Below, piece by piece: positions 52,090 to 61,405 of a stretch of 64,000 bases of DNA. The stretch covers positions 37,947 through 101,946 of the forward strand of contig JBILJV010000002.1 in NCBI GenBank assembly GCA_044377005.1, given 5' to 3'. The DNA is from JABMMZ01 sp044377005. GTDB taxonomy: Bacteria > Bacteroidota > Bacteroidia > NS11-12g > UBA955. Numbering within the stretch: the first letter of the stretch is position 1; each line of letters starts with the position of its first letter. The notes beneath the pieces are model-generated. The model was not told the origin of the DNA. It did not search any database and worked only from the letters and a program-made list of their open reading frames with translations. The position numbers and the translations under genes were made by a program.

Positions 52090-53051
52090 TTTTCTTCTTT
52101 TTTTGTAAAATAATTTTTGTAATCTTCCCTGTCTAATTGAAAGTGCGAAGATTTTAAACAAGTAGTAAATACAATTAAACTATTAATTAATTCGCTATCA
52201 CTTTTCAATGCAGTAAGCGTCTCAGAGTATTTTAAATAGCCACTTGGCATTGGGGGCATTTCATGATTGGCGATTAAGTAAACTACTGAAGGACTTATGC
52301 TTTTTATAAAAAACTGATAATTAGTGTATTGTAAGTTGTAAAAGAAATTAGAAGTCATATTTTTGTTAAAGATGGTGGCATCAACCTCTATAATAGAATC
52401 TAGCCAATCGTCTTCATTTATTTGAACAGCAATAGCGGTTTCGTACTTTCCATGTTTCTTAAGTTTATCTTTTGAAATTGGAGAATGCATCGAATCATTT
52501 GGAAAAACAGTAAGCATACCACTTCGGCAAAATGTAACTAAATTTTGATTGATGTTGTTTATCAAGGTTTTACTTTTGCTAGGAATAGAATCAATATGTA
52601 TAGTATTGTTGAAACTGTATCTGTCAATATAAAGTAATTGATCAGGGGTGCAAAATTTGTAAACCTCTTTTTTGGAAAGCATCCACTTAAAACCATCGGT
52701 ATTAAATTCAAAAAAATCATTACTAGTTTTAAAAGATTTAATAAATTCTTCTTTAAAAAATCCCATAACCGAATCTTTGCCAATTTCGGGATTATTCATG
52801 TCTGTTTGTATAAATACTGTGATAAGATTATAGAGTTTCTCACTCATTTTTTTCTCACTCAGTTTTAATTTTTCAGTTTCATAAATCTGTACACTTCTTA
52901 TATTGATAGATTGAATTATTTTTTCAGAAAACTGACTATGTTGCATAAAAGCCCAAGTACCCATATCTTCTTCGTTGACAGAACACAGCGTGTTAGATTG
53001 ACTGATTAAAAGGGTAGGAATAGAAAGTAAAAGAAGTAAGGTTTGTCTCAT
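52086..53051 (-). CDS. Uncharacterised secreted protein
   Basis: I do not recognise this 321-residue protein. It has a signal peptide (MRQTLLLLLSIPTLLISQS) and then a mixed alpha/beta sequence without membrane spans, repeats or a T9SS tail, so a periplasmic location is likely. Notable segments are CSVNEEDMGTWAFMQ near the start and VVYLIANHEMPPMPSGYLKY near the C-terminus, the latter a candidate conserved loop. It is transcribed alone, convergent with the deoxynucleoside kinase gene (4-base stop overlap) and divergent from aminopeptidase P. Confidence 0.72.
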   Translation of the reverse strand: MRQTLLLLLSIPTLLISQSNTLCSVNEEDMGTWAFMQHSQFSEKIIQSINIRSVQIYETEKLKLSEKKMSEKLYNLITVFIQTDMNNPEIGKDSVMGFFKEEFIKSFKTSNDFFEFNTDGFKWMLSKKEVYKFCTPDQLLYIDRYSFNNTIHIDSIPSKSKTLINNINQNLVTFCRSGMLTVFPNDSMHSPISKDKLKKHGKYETAIAVQINEDDWLDSIIEVDATIFNKNMTSNFFYNLQYTNYQFFIKSISPSVVYLIANHEMPPMPSGYLKYSETLTALKSDSELINSLIVFTTCLKSSHFQLDREDYKNYFTKKEEN

Positions 53052-53152
53052 TTAAGGGTTATTTATAATTCAATTAAACTAAAAAAAGTGAATATTATTG
53101 TTTGTATAGTGAAATGCTCGAATAAAAAAATTATTTTCGCAACACCATCAAT

Positions 53153-54451
53153 ATGAAATATCAAGCAATCAACTCACAGTTATTTATAAGTAATCGTCAA
53201 AGATTTATTCAAAAGATGAAGCCTAATAGTATTGCTATTTTTAGGAGTAATTATGAATTTGTAAAAAACGGAGATGCCTCTTTGGATTTTAAACAAAACT
53301 CTGACCTATTTTGGTTGTCAGGTATCGATCAAGAGGATTCGTTTTTAGTGTTATATCCCGATTGTCCCGATGCTGCTTTCAGAGAATGCTTGTTTTTGAA
53401 ACAAACCAATGCCACAATTGCGGTGTGGGATGGTCATAAATATACCAAGGAAGAAGCGACGCAAACATCTGGAATAAATCATATTTATTGGAATGATGGT
53501 TTTTGGAATACCATTCGTTCGAAAGTTAATTATGCAACAAATATTTATTTGAACTTAAACGAAAATGACCGATTCTCTTTTAAATCACCCTACAGTGATT
53601 TAGATTTTACTAGAGAAATGAAAACTCATTTTCCATTGCATAATTTTGAACGTTCAGCCCCTATTTTACAAAGATTAAGAAGTGTAAAATCGGATATTGA
53701 GATGGAATTAATAAAGCATGCAATTGGTATTTCAAAAAAAGGGTTCGAAAGATTGTTGAAATTTGTAAAACCAGGTGTAATGGAGTATGAAGTTGAAGCA
53801 GAATTGATTCACGAATACATCAGAAACGCAGCAATAGGTCATTCATTTCATCCAATTGTAGCAAGTGGTGCAAGTGCTTGTGTGCTTCATTACATTGAAA
53901 ATAACAAGCCATGTAAAGACGGGGACTTACTTTTAGTGGATTGTGGTGTCGATTATGCTAACTACGCCAGTGATATGACTAGAGTTATACCCGTTAATGG
54001 AAGATTTACCCAAAGGCAAAAAGACGTTTACAATGCTGTTCTGAGAGTTATGCGTGAAGCCACTAAATTACTTAAACCGGGAACCATGTTGATGGATTAT
54101 CATCAAATTGTAGGAAAAGAATTGATGGAAAAGGAATTAGTTGATTTAGGTTTGTTGACTATGGATGAAATAAAGAATGAACCAGCTGATTGGCCTGCAT
54201 ACAAAAAATATTTCATGCATGGAACCAGCCATTTCTTAGGAATAGATGTGCATGATGTAGGAATGCGATACGAGGCTATGCAAGTTGGACATTTATTTAC
54301 TTGTGAACCTGGTATTTATATCCAAAGCGAAGGTATTGGAATCCGATTGGAAAACAATATTTTAATTACAGAAAATGGACCGTTTGATTTGATGGATTCA
54401 ATCAACATGCCTTTAGAGGTTGAAGAAATTGAGGCCATAATGAATGCGTAA
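53153..54451 (+). CDS. pepP: Xaa-Pro aminopeptidase (aminopeptidase P, M24B)
   Basis: A 432-residue cytosolic metallopeptidase that removes N-terminal residues preceding proline. It has the AMP_N domain (INSQLFISNRQRFIQKMKP, SDLFWLSGIDQEDS) and the pita-bread M24 fold with the five metal ligands in LLVDCGVDYANYASDMTR, HGTSHFLGIDVHDVG, TCEPGIYI and GIRLENNILIT. A near -7 box TATTTTCG precedes it. The MarR-type gene follows after 8 bases and is probably cotranscribed. Confidence 0.95.
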   Translation: MKYQAINSQLFISNRQRFIQKMKPNSIAIFRSNYEFVKNGDASLDFKQNSDLFWLSGIDQEDSFLVLYPDCPDAAFRECLFLKQTNATIAVWDGHKYTKEEATQTSGINHIYWNDGFWNTIRSKVNYATNIYLNLNENDRFSFKSPYSDLDFTREMKTHFPLHNFERSAPILQRLRSVKSDIEMELIKHAIGISKKGFERLLKFVKPGVMEYEVEAELIHEYIRNAAIGHSFHPIVASGASACVLHYIENNKPCKDGDLLLVDCGVDYANYASDMTRVIPVNGRFTQRQKDVYNAVLRVMREATKLLKPGTMLMDYHQIVGKELMEKELVDLGLLTMDEIKNEPADWPAYKKYFMHGTSHFLGIDVHDVGMRYEAMQVGHLFTCEPGIYIQSEGIGIRLENNILITENGPFDLMDSINMPLEVEEIEAIMNA

Positions 54452-54459
54452 AACCATCA

Positions 54460-54906
54460 ATGCCTCGTCCTCAAAATCCAAACTTAAACTTTAATAGTTT
54501 ATTTGTCTTAGTCTTTAAACTAAAACGAATATTGGAGTCTCAAATTGAGGCTGAAATACAATTTAAAGGTATCAAGTCGTTTAAATCGACTTTTTTGCCG
54601 GTTTTTTTATTTTTATTTAAAGAGGGTAGTACCACAGTTATAATTGCAGATGCTTTAGGTGTAAGTAAACAAGCAGCTAGTAAATTAATTCATGAAATGA
54701 TGGCAGAAGGTTTAATAAAAACTCAAATTAATAAATTAGACCGACGTTCTTCTATAATTTTGTTATCTGCAAAAGGTAAAAGAATGGCTATCGAAGTTAG
54801 AAAAACCCTTCATCGTCTTACTGAAAACTACAAATCTTTGATGGGAAAAGAAGAATTTGAACTAATGGTAAATTATTTGGATAACTTATTGGGATTGCAC
54901 GAATAA
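54460..54906 (+). CDS. MarR-family transcriptional regulator
   Basis: A 148-residue winged-helix protein: the recognition part ADALGVSKQAASKLIHEMMA (about residues 64-83) and the wing IKTQINKLDRRSSIILLSAKG, with flanking dimerisation helices. MarR proteins repress or activate genes in response to small ligands; the target and ligand are unknown. It starts 8 bases after pepP, and its 3' end is 2 bases from the convergent alanine dehydrogenase gene, so there is no intergenic terminator. Confidence 0.9.
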   Translation: MPRPQNPNLNFNSLFVLVFKLKRILESQIEAEIQFKGIKSFKSTFLPVFLFLFKEGSTTVIIADALGVSKQAASKLIHEMMAEGLIKTQINKLDRRSSIILLSAKGKRMAIEVRKTLHRLTENYKSLMGKEEFELMVNYLDNLLGLHE

Positions 54907-54908
54907 AC

Positions 54909-56141
54909 TTAATAAATATTAAGCAATAAGTTAATATCCTTGAAGGGCATATTGAATTTTTTTGATAAAGATTCATTGACCAATTGTCCTTTGTATAAGT
55001 ATACTCCGTTTCTGAATCCATGAGCTATTTTTATAAGTTCATGAAAACCTCCATAATTAGAAATGTCATTCAATACTGGGGTGAAAATATTACTTAAAGC
55101 ATAGCTAGCAGTTCTGGAAACACGCGCTGTGATATTAGGAACACAATAATGAATTACTTCATGTTTTTTAAAAATAGGGCGTTTGTGATTGGTGATTTCT
55201 GAAGTCTCAAAAACACCACCTTGGTCAATACTTACATCAATAATAATGCTGTTTGGTTTCATTTTAGCAACCATTTTTTCACTTACCACCACAGGACTTC
55301 TACCTTGTTCTCCTCTTAAAGCACCAATGGCAACATCACAAGTTCTGAGTGCTTCAGCTAAAATGTTTGGTTGAATAGTAGACGTAAAAACTTTAGAGCC
55401 AATATTGTCTTGAAGTCTTCTTAAACGGTATAATTCATTGTCAAATATTTTAACATTAGCACCTAAACCTAAAGCAGCTTTACATGCGTATTCTCCTACA
55501 GCACCTGCACCAATAATAACTATTTGAGTAGGGGGGATACCAGTAAATCCACCTAATAATTCACCTTTTCCAATGTTTGCATTGTTTAAATATTCACTAG
55601 CCAAAAGGATAGAGGCATGACCCGCAAGTTCACTCATTGCTCTGATAATCGGGAAAAAACCAGAATCATCCTGAAGGAATTCGTATGCTATAGCATTTAT
55701 TCTCTTTAATAACATCCTATTCAAATTGATAGGATCCATTTGGTCAAGCTGTAAGGCAGAAATTAATAATTGATCGGGTTTCATCAACTCAATTTCGGAA
55801 GCCGTAGGTGGCTCAATTTTTAATATGATATCCGCATTAAAAATTTCTTCATGAGATTGTATAATTGTTGCACCAGCCTCACTGAATTTTTGGTCAGAAA
55901 AATGACTAGCCTCACCCGCTTTAGATTCAATAATGATTTGATGGCCATTTTGAACTAAAAATTCAACAGCAGAGGGCGACAATGGAACTCTATTCTCTTG
56001 TGAAGTGGTCTCCTTTGGTATTCCAATAAATAATTTTTGATCCTTTTGTTTGAGTGGTGCAGCCTTTTCTAATGGATACATAGCAAAGGCTTCTTTGGCA
56101 ATGTCATTAAATGTAATAATCCCTTTTTTATTATCGCTCAT
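54909..56141 (-). CDS. ald: Alanine dehydrogenase
   Basis: A 410-residue NAD-dependent enzyme interconverting L-alanine and pyruvate. It has IGIPKETTSQENRVPLSP with substrate-binding Arg/Lys positions after an N-terminal extension of about 30 residues, the substrate domain EFLQDDSGFFPIIRAMSELA, and the NAD-binding IVIIGAGAVGEYACKAALGL (about residues 207-226). Distinguishing alanine dehydrogenase from the transhydrogenase alpha subunit rests on the single-chain length and absence of pntB nearby. It has its own -7 box and is divergent from the transglycosylase gene. Confidence 0.88.
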   Translation of the reverse strand: MSDNKKGIITFNDIAKEAFAMYPLEKAAPLKQKDQKLFIGIPKETTSQENRVPLSPSAVEFLVQNGHQIIIESKAGEASHFSDQKFSEAGATIIQSHEEIFNADIILKIEPPTASEIELMKPDQLLISALQLDQMDPINLNRMLLKRINAIAYEFLQDDSGFFPIIRAMSELAGHASILLASEYLNNANIGKGELLGGFTGIPPTQIVIIGAGAVGEYACKAALGLGANVKIFDNELYRLRRLQDNIGSKVFTSTIQPNILAEALRTCDVAIGALRGEQGRSPVVVSEKMVAKMKPNSIIIDVSIDQGGVFETSEITNHKRPIFKKHEVIHYCVPNITARVSRTASYALSNIFTPVLNDISNYGGFHELIKIAHGFRNGVYLYKGQLVNESLSKKFNMPFKDINLLLNIY

Positions 56142-56173
56142 TAGTGAATGTCTGATAAAGTATTCAGTATGAG

Positions 56174-56181
56174 CAAAATTA
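56174..56181 (-). promoter_or_regulatory. -7 promoter element of the alanine dehydrogenase gene
   Basis: The minus strand reads TAATTTTG, 32 bases before the ATG. Confidence 0.55.
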
Positions 56182-56248
56182 GGAATAAAAATGGATAAAA
56201 CAATCCAGTGATAAATAATATTTTGTTGTTATTTGCGTTTCCTTACTT

Positions 56249-56256
56249 TAGATTTG
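56249..56256 (+). promoter_or_regulatory. -7 promoter element of the lytic transglycosylase operon
   Basis: TAGATTTG matches TAnnTTTG and ends 7 bases before the ATG at 56264. Confidence 0.62.
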
Positions 56257-56263
56257 CAACACC

Positions 56264-57658
56264 ATGTACATGAAACGATTGTTACTTTACTTTATTCTCT
56301 TTTTATTGAGTACACAAGCGTCCATTAATGCGCAGAAAAATTCAATTTTCAGAATCGATAGTTTAACACATGTGTTCATGTCACAAACGTTGAGCAAGCC
56401 TCAAATTAGCTTAACAACTGACGAGGTTTTAACTTTAACTGAAGATAAATTTAATGAATTGGTTTTAACCTTAGGAACAACAATTCCTTTTAGATTTGAT
56501 GAAAATGTAAGAACTCAAATGCATTACATGAAACATCCATCGAGTTCATTTTTGAAAAAAGCACATAACAAGAAGAATATTTATTTCAGGGTTTTTGAAG
56601 AAGTACTCGACCGAAAAGGTATGCCTGATGAGATTAAATATTTGTCAATTGTAGAGTCATTACTGAGTGCAAATGCGGTAAGTTGGTGTGGAGCTACAGG
56701 TTTGTGGCAATTTATGCCTGCTACAGGTAGAATGATGGACTTAACCATCAATAACGAAGTTGATGAAAGAAAAGACTTATACAAAAGTACTGAAAAGGCT
56801 TGTGATTATCTTTTGAGTATGTATAATTTATATGGCGATTGGCTTTTAGCTTTGTCTGCATACAATGGTGGACCAGGAAATGTAAATAAGGCCATTCGAC
56901 GCTCAGGTGGTAAAAAAACATTTTGGGAAATTAAGCCTTATCTTCCTAAAGAAACCCAACAGTATGTTCCTAAATTTTTAGCAACAGCTTTTTTAATGAC
57001 TTTCTCACCACCTGAATCTGAAGAAAATAGTCATTTGTTGAAAGAACACGAAACTTTAGTGCCTGTAGTAATGTGTTGTGAGGTGGATATGAAATATATT
57101 TGTGCCGTTGTTGAACTCAATGATTTTGAAAGACTAGAATGGAATAGTACCTATACTAATGGAATTATCCCATCTACGATGAATGACAAAACAGTGGTTT
57201 TGCCTTATACTAAAGCTATGAAATTAGCAGAGTGGCAAGACAGTATTTATGGAATCATTTCGCAATCCTTTTCACCTCAGAAATACATTCAAAATAAAAC
57301 TGAAATAGTTTATCATTCAGTTAAAAAAGGACAAAATTTGCCAATTATTGCAGAACAATATGGCGTAAGTGTTTATCAACTTAAAAAATGGAATCACCTC
57401 AAATCAAGTAAAGTTAGCGCTGGTAGAAAGCTTAAAATAGTGAAAACTACTTATGAAGTTCTTCCAATAATTGTAGAAGAGTCAACTACTTTTTTTTATT
57501 ATATCACAGAAAATGCCAATGAATCAATATTGGATGTTTGTGGACGTTTTAAGGAATTTGATATTGACAAAACTTGTACAGAAAATAAGATTGAATCACC
57601 TTCATCCTTGATTGAAAAAGGGAAATTAATAAAATTGTATTTAAATAATTCTATATAA
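56264..57658 (+). CDS. Membrane-bound lytic murein transglycosylase, MltD-like
   Basis: A 464-residue periplasmic enzyme that cleaves peptidoglycan glycan strands. It has a signal peptide (MKRLLLYFILFLLSTQA), an SLT domain with the catalytic Glu in SIVESLLSANAVS (about residue 130), GATGLWQFMPATGR and LALSAYNGGPGNV, and a LysM domain (YHSVKKGQNLPIIAEQYGVS, about residues 345-390) that binds glycan. ATG 56264 or the second in-frame ATG at 56270 are both possible. It leads a string of DUF4837, purN and S1/P1-like genes with gaps of 3 bases or overlaps. Confidence 0.93.
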   Translation: MYMKRLLLYFILFLLSTQASINAQKNSIFRIDSLTHVFMSQTLSKPQISLTTDEVLTLTEDKFNELVLTLGTTIPFRFDENVRTQMHYMKHPSSSFLKKAHNKKNIYFRVFEEVLDRKGMPDEIKYLSIVESLLSANAVSWCGATGLWQFMPATGRMMDLTINNEVDERKDLYKSTEKACDYLLSMYNLYGDWLLALSAYNGGPGNVNKAIRRSGGKKTFWEIKPYLPKETQQYVPKFLATAFLMTFSPPESEENSHLLKEHETLVPVVMCCEVDMKYICAVVELNDFERLEWNSTYTNGIIPSTMNDKTVVLPYTKAMKLAEWQDSIYGIISQSFSPQKYIQNKTEIVYHSVKKGQNLPIIAEQYGVSVYQLKKWNHLKSSKVSAGRKLKIVKTTYEVLPIIVEESTTFFYYITENANESILDVCGRFKEFDIDKTCTENKIESPSSLIEKGKLIKLYLNNSI

Positions 57659-57661
57659 AAA

Positions 57662-58723
57662 ATGTATTCAAAAATTTATGTGATATTAAGTGTTTTACTA
57701 TTGATGTCTTGTTCACGTCAAAAACAAAATGTTTTACCTATCTCTACAGGTAAATTAGGTAGTTTAGTCGTCGTTTCTGATGCTGAAACGCATAAGGTAA
57801 TGAATAATAGTATTGAAGATTTATTCCTGAGTCCTGTACCCCATTTACCGAATGGTGAACCCTATTTTGAAATTGTAAAACCAGAGCCTTATGATTTCAG
57901 CCGTTTCTTTTTTAATCACAAATCTGTTTTGGTTTTGGTTAATGAAAGTAATTTAGAGGCAATGCAAGAACTGTTAATACCTTTCACAGAGAAAACCATT
58001 CAAAAACTAATGAATGACACAAATCCAGTATTGATGAATAAAAATGATTTGTTTGCTAAACATCAACATATTGTTTATTTATTTGGGAAAGATAGAAAAG
58101 ATTTAAACACTAAATTTTTAAAAGTTAAAAAAGAGATTTTAAATGCTTTAATGGATTTTGAAATTCAAGACCAGCATGATAAAATCTATGAGGATACATC
58201 AAATAATACTAAGTATCAAAAGCAAATTCAATTGGCACATGGAATGTCGGTTCAAGTTCCTGGGATTTTTCAATTAAAGCGAGAAAAAGACAGTATTTAT
58301 TGGTTTCAGTTTGATGCGACAGAGGGCGAAACGCCTAAAAATATAGGTTTATTAATCCATTCTTATCCTTACAAAGATACCTCCGATTTCTCCTATTCTT
58401 CTATTATATCTGCAAGAGACAGTGTTTGTAAATACTTAATTGCGGGAGAATTGCCGGGAACATATATGGGAACTACAGAAAGTGAATATTACCCACCTCG
58501 TTTTAAAACCATCGAAAATATTAAAGGACGATATGCTGTAAAAATAAGAGGATGGTGGACTATAAAAGGACTTAGTCAAGCAGGGCCATTTATTCGTTAC
58601 GTAATACATGTTCCGGAAAAAAACCGTTTGTTTGTATTTGAAGGATTTGTCTATAAACCCAATTTAAATACGAAGGAACGTGATTTGAGATTTATTGAAG
58701 CCATTGCTAAAAGTATAAAGTAA
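57662..58723 (+). CDS. DUF4837 lipoprotein
   Basis: A 353-residue lipoprotein: signal MYSKIYVILSVLLLMSCS with lipidated Cys near residue 17, then GKLGSLVVVSDAE and a long alpha/beta body ending FEGFVYKPNLNTKERDLRF. This matches DUF4837, a family confined to Bacteroidota with unknown role. It begins 3 bases after the transglycosylase stop and its own stop overlaps purN (TAATG), so it is cotranscribed with both. Confidence 0.88.
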   Translation: MYSKIYVILSVLLLMSCSRQKQNVLPISTGKLGSLVVVSDAETHKVMNNSIEDLFLSPVPHLPNGEPYFEIVKPEPYDFSRFFFNHKSVLVLVNESNLEAMQELLIPFTEKTIQKLMNDTNPVLMNKNDLFAKHQHIVYLFGKDRKDLNTKFLKVKKEILNALMDFEIQDQHDKIYEDTSNNTKYQKQIQLAHGMSVQVPGIFQLKREKDSIYWFQFDATEGETPKNIGLLIHSYPYKDTSDFSYSSIISARDSVCKYLIAGELPGTYMGTTESEYYPPRFKTIENIKGRYAVKIRGWWTIKGLSQAGPFIRYVIHVPEKNRLFVFEGFVYKPNLNTKERDLRFIEAIAKSIK

Positions 58724-59295
58724 TGACTAAGAAAAAAATCGTTGTATTTGCCTCAGGAAGTGGTTCAAATGCGCTAAATTTAATTCAATATTTTAACACT
58801 AGTAATACAGCAGTAGTTAGTGCTATTTTTACAAATAATAAAAATGCTGGAGTCATTCCCAAAGCAATAGAGAATCGTGTTGCTCTTCAAAGGTTTAATA
58901 AATATGATTTTTACGAAACGACCCAAGTGATTGATTGGGTTAAAATTTATAAACCCGATTTAATTGTTTTAGCAGGCTTTTTATGGTTGGTGCCGGCATC
59001 ATTTATAGAACAATTTGATGGTAAAATTATTAATTTACACCCTTCATTATTACCCAAGTTTGGCGGAAAAGGGATGTATGGTAGAAACGTACATCAAGCG
59101 GTTTTAGAGGCTTATGAAACAGAAACTGGAATCACTATTCATAAGGTAAACAAAGAATATGACAAAGGTGAAATTTTATGTCAAGCTAGATTTATAATTG
59201 AACCAAACGATGATATTATAACCATTGAATCAAAAATTCATCAACTTGAATTTATTCACTTGCCTAAAACCATAGAAACACTACTTGAGAATTAA
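58723..59295 (+). CDS. purN: Phosphoribosylglycinamide formyltransferase
   Basis: PurN transfers the formyl group of 10-formyl-THF to GAR in purine synthesis. The 190-residue enzyme has the phosphate-binding start FASGSGSNALNLIQYF, LAGFLWLVPASFIEQF, and the catalytic His in IINLHPSLLPKF (about residue 106) followed by KGMYGRNVHQAV; the Asp is in EYDKGEIL. Its ATG overlaps the DUF4837 stop, an odd partner for a purine gene. The next gene starts inside its last codons. Confidence 0.96.
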   Translation: MTKKKIVVFASGSGSNALNLIQYFNTSNTAVVSAIFTNNKNAGVIPKAIENRVALQRFNKYDFYETTQVIDWVKIYKPDLIVLAGFLWLVPASFIEQFDGKIINLHPSLLPKFGGKGMYGRNVHQAVLEAYETETGITIHKVNKEYDKGEILCQARFIIEPNDDIITIESKIHQLEFIHLPKTIETLLEN

Positions 59296-60256
59296 GCTAT
59301 CTTTCTTATGTCTTTTTGGTTGTTCGTTTTTTTTAAATAAATCGAACGCTTGGGGTTTTTTTGGACATCGCAAAATTAATGAAATTGCAGTTTTTACCTT
59401 GCCTAAACCATTGTTTGGATTTTATAAATACCATGTAGATTATATTAAAACCCATGCTGTAGATGCTGATAGCAGACGCTATATGATAAAAGAGGAAGCT
59501 TGTCGTCACTTCCTTGATGGTGATTTTTACGAATGCTGTGTGCCCATAGATACCATTCCACAAAAGTATAAAGATGCAGTATTAAAGTACACTGAAGATT
59601 CTGTTCTTGCTCATGGAATAATTCCTTGGCATATACAAACAATGATGTGGCGATTGACGGAGGCATTTAAAGCTAAAGATGTTGTTAAAATACTCAAATA
59701 CAGTGCAGACTTAGGACATTATGTCGCTGATTGTCATGTTCCTTTGCATGCTTCGTCTAACTACAATGGCCAAAAAACCAATCAAGTTGGAATTCATGCC
59801 CTTTGGGAAAGTCGTTTGCCTGAATTATTCAATGAATCTTACGATTTTTTAACAGGTATGGCCTATTATGAGGATAATCCCAGAATGAAGATTTGGAAAG
59901 CATATGAGGAGAGTTTTGGTTTAGTTGACAGTGTTTTAAGGGTTGAAAAAAGAGTTTCACTCCTTTATGATGACGATATAAAATACGCTTATGAAACCAG
60001 AGGTAATCAAGTAATTCGTGTTTATTCCAAATCATTTTCAGAATCCTATCACCAAGCTTTGGGCAATATGGTTGAACATCGAATGAGAGCGTCTATACAG
60101 TTGCTGGGAACTTTATGGTACACTTGTTGGGCAGATGCTGGTCAGCCAGACTTGGAAAATATGCCATTGGATCAATTGCCTGAAACGCCTACAGAAGATG
60201 ACGTGCCAGACAATACTCCTATTAATGAAAAGATGTTGGGCAGACCTGAAGATTGA
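59285..60256 (+). CDS. Secreted S1/P1-nuclease or zinc phospholipase C-like protein
   Basis: A 323-residue protein with a signal peptide (IKLSFLCLFGCSFFLNKSNA) directly followed by WGFFGHRKINEIAVFTLP. An N-terminal Trp plus His after signal cleavage is the trinuclear-zinc hallmark of the S1/P1 nuclease and phospholipase C fold. Further ligands are likely in HIQTMMWRLTEAF, SADLGHYVADCHVPLHASSN and GIHALWES. The substrate (nucleic acid or phospholipid) is open. The start is TTG at 59285, overlapping purN by 11 bases; no in-frame ATG precedes the signal peptide. The C-terminal 30 residues are Pro/Asp/Glu rich. Confidence 0.85.
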   Translation: MRIKLSFLCLFGCSFFLNKSNAWGFFGHRKINEIAVFTLPKPLFGFYKYHVDYIKTHAVDADSRRYMIKEEACRHFLDGDFYECCVPIDTIPQKYKDAVLKYTEDSVLAHGIIPWHIQTMMWRLTEAFKAKDVVKILKYSADLGHYVADCHVPLHASSNYNGQKTNQVGIHALWESRLPELFNESYDFLTGMAYYEDNPRMKIWKAYEESFGLVDSVLRVEKRVSLLYDDDIKYAYETRGNQVIRVYSKSFSESYHQALGNMVEHRMRASIQLLGTLWYTCWADAGQPDLENMPLDQLPETPTEDDVPDNTPINEKMLGRPED

Positions 60257-61345
60257 TTAAAACCAATTTTTGCGTTTAAAGTAATAAAGCATTGCTAAAA
60301 CAATAATAACAGAGATACCCCAAAAATAATGATAGGCATATGGATTGTTTAAGCCTGGGAAATGACCAAAATTCATACCAAATACGCCCGTTAAAAAACT
60401 AAGGGGCATAAATATAGTACTGATGATAGTAAGTACCTTCATGACCTGATTGAGTCTATTACTCATGCTTGAAAGGTAAATATTCATTAAGTCACTCAAT
60501 AAACTTTTTTGATTTTCAATATTTTCTGAGACCAAATAAGCATGGTCGAAAATGTCTTTAAAGTAATTCACATTTTTAGATTCAATTAAATCATTGTTGC
60601 CAGAAATGATTTTATTGAGCATATCTCTCATGGGTTGAATGTTTTTTCCAACAAGCATCAAGTATTTTTTAAGTTCTTGTATTTTTAAAGAGGTTTTTTG
60701 TGTCGGTTTTTGAGTAATTTCAATCTCTATTTCTTCAGAAATGTCAGAGAAATGGTCAATCAAAATAAAATAATGATCCACAACAGTATCTAATATTTTG
60801 TATAGTAAATAGTCTGTTTTTCTTTGCCTTATTGAACCTATAGATTCCATTAATCGGTCTTTGATATCCTTGAAAAAATCAATGTCTCTCTCTTGAAATG
60901 AAATCAAATAGTTTTTACCTATAATTAAACTAATTTGTTCACTCTCCAGCTGTTGTGTATCCTTACTTAAATACAAATATTTAAAAGTAATAAATAGATA
61001 ATCATCAAATTCTTCAATCTTTGTTCTTTGTTGGGTGTTTAGTATATCTTCTTGAATAAGTGGATGTATATCAAAAACAGCGCAAATTTCTGATATTTTT
61101 TCTGAACTATGAACCCCATTCACTGAAATCCATTGGTTTTCCAACTTTGATTTGTAATTGTTTAATTCATTAATTGAAGCAATGTTTTTTTCTTCAAAAT
61201 GGTCCTTTTGATAGGTGATTAATTTAACTTCTATGGGATGGTCTCTTTCTTGACCTACATACACTAAACTCTCTGGCGGTAATCCAGTTTTACTAGAAAA
61301 ACGATGTTTAATTTTAGATGTCCCTTTTTTTAATTTATTAATCAT
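60257..61345 (-). CDS. corA: CorA-family Mg2+/Co2+ transporter
   Basis: A 362-residue pentameric divalent-cation channel of the inner membrane. A large cytosolic domain with long helices (residues to about 295) is followed by two C-terminal spans; the signature loop reads GVFGMNFGHFPG, with the GMN filter near residue 323, and the tail is basic (YYFKRKNWF). An in-frame TTG at 61366 lies in a TATTTTTG -7 box, so the ATG at 61345 is the start. It converges on the S1/P1-like gene with no gap. Confidence 0.95.
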   Translation of the reverse strand: MINKLKKGTSKIKHRFSSKTGLPPESLVYVGQERDHPIEVKLITYQKDHFEEKNIASINELNNYKSKLENQWISVNGVHSSEKISEICAVFDIHPLIQEDILNTQQRTKIEEFDDYLFITFKYLYLSKDTQQLESEQISLIIGKNYLISFQERDIDFFKDIKDRLMESIGSIRQRKTDYLLYKILDTVVDHYFILIDHFSDISEEIEIEITQKPTQKTSLKIQELKKYLMLVGKNIQPMRDMLNKIISGNNDLIESKNVNYFKDIFDHAYLVSENIENQKSLLSDLMNIYLSSMSNRLNQVMKVLTIISTIFMPLSFLTGVFGMNFGHFPGLNNPYAYHYFWGISVIIVLAMLYYFKRKNWF

Positions 61346-61363
61346 ACAATCAAAAGATGATTC

Positions 61364-61371
61364 CAAAAATA
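61364..61371 (-). promoter_or_regulatory. -7 promoter element of corA
   Basis: The minus strand reads TATTTTTG, overlapping an in-frame TTG, so translation starts at the downstream ATG (61345). Confidence 0.65.
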
Positions 61372-61405
61372 TGAATATCTATTTGATTTTCAATTAAAAA
61401 AATAT

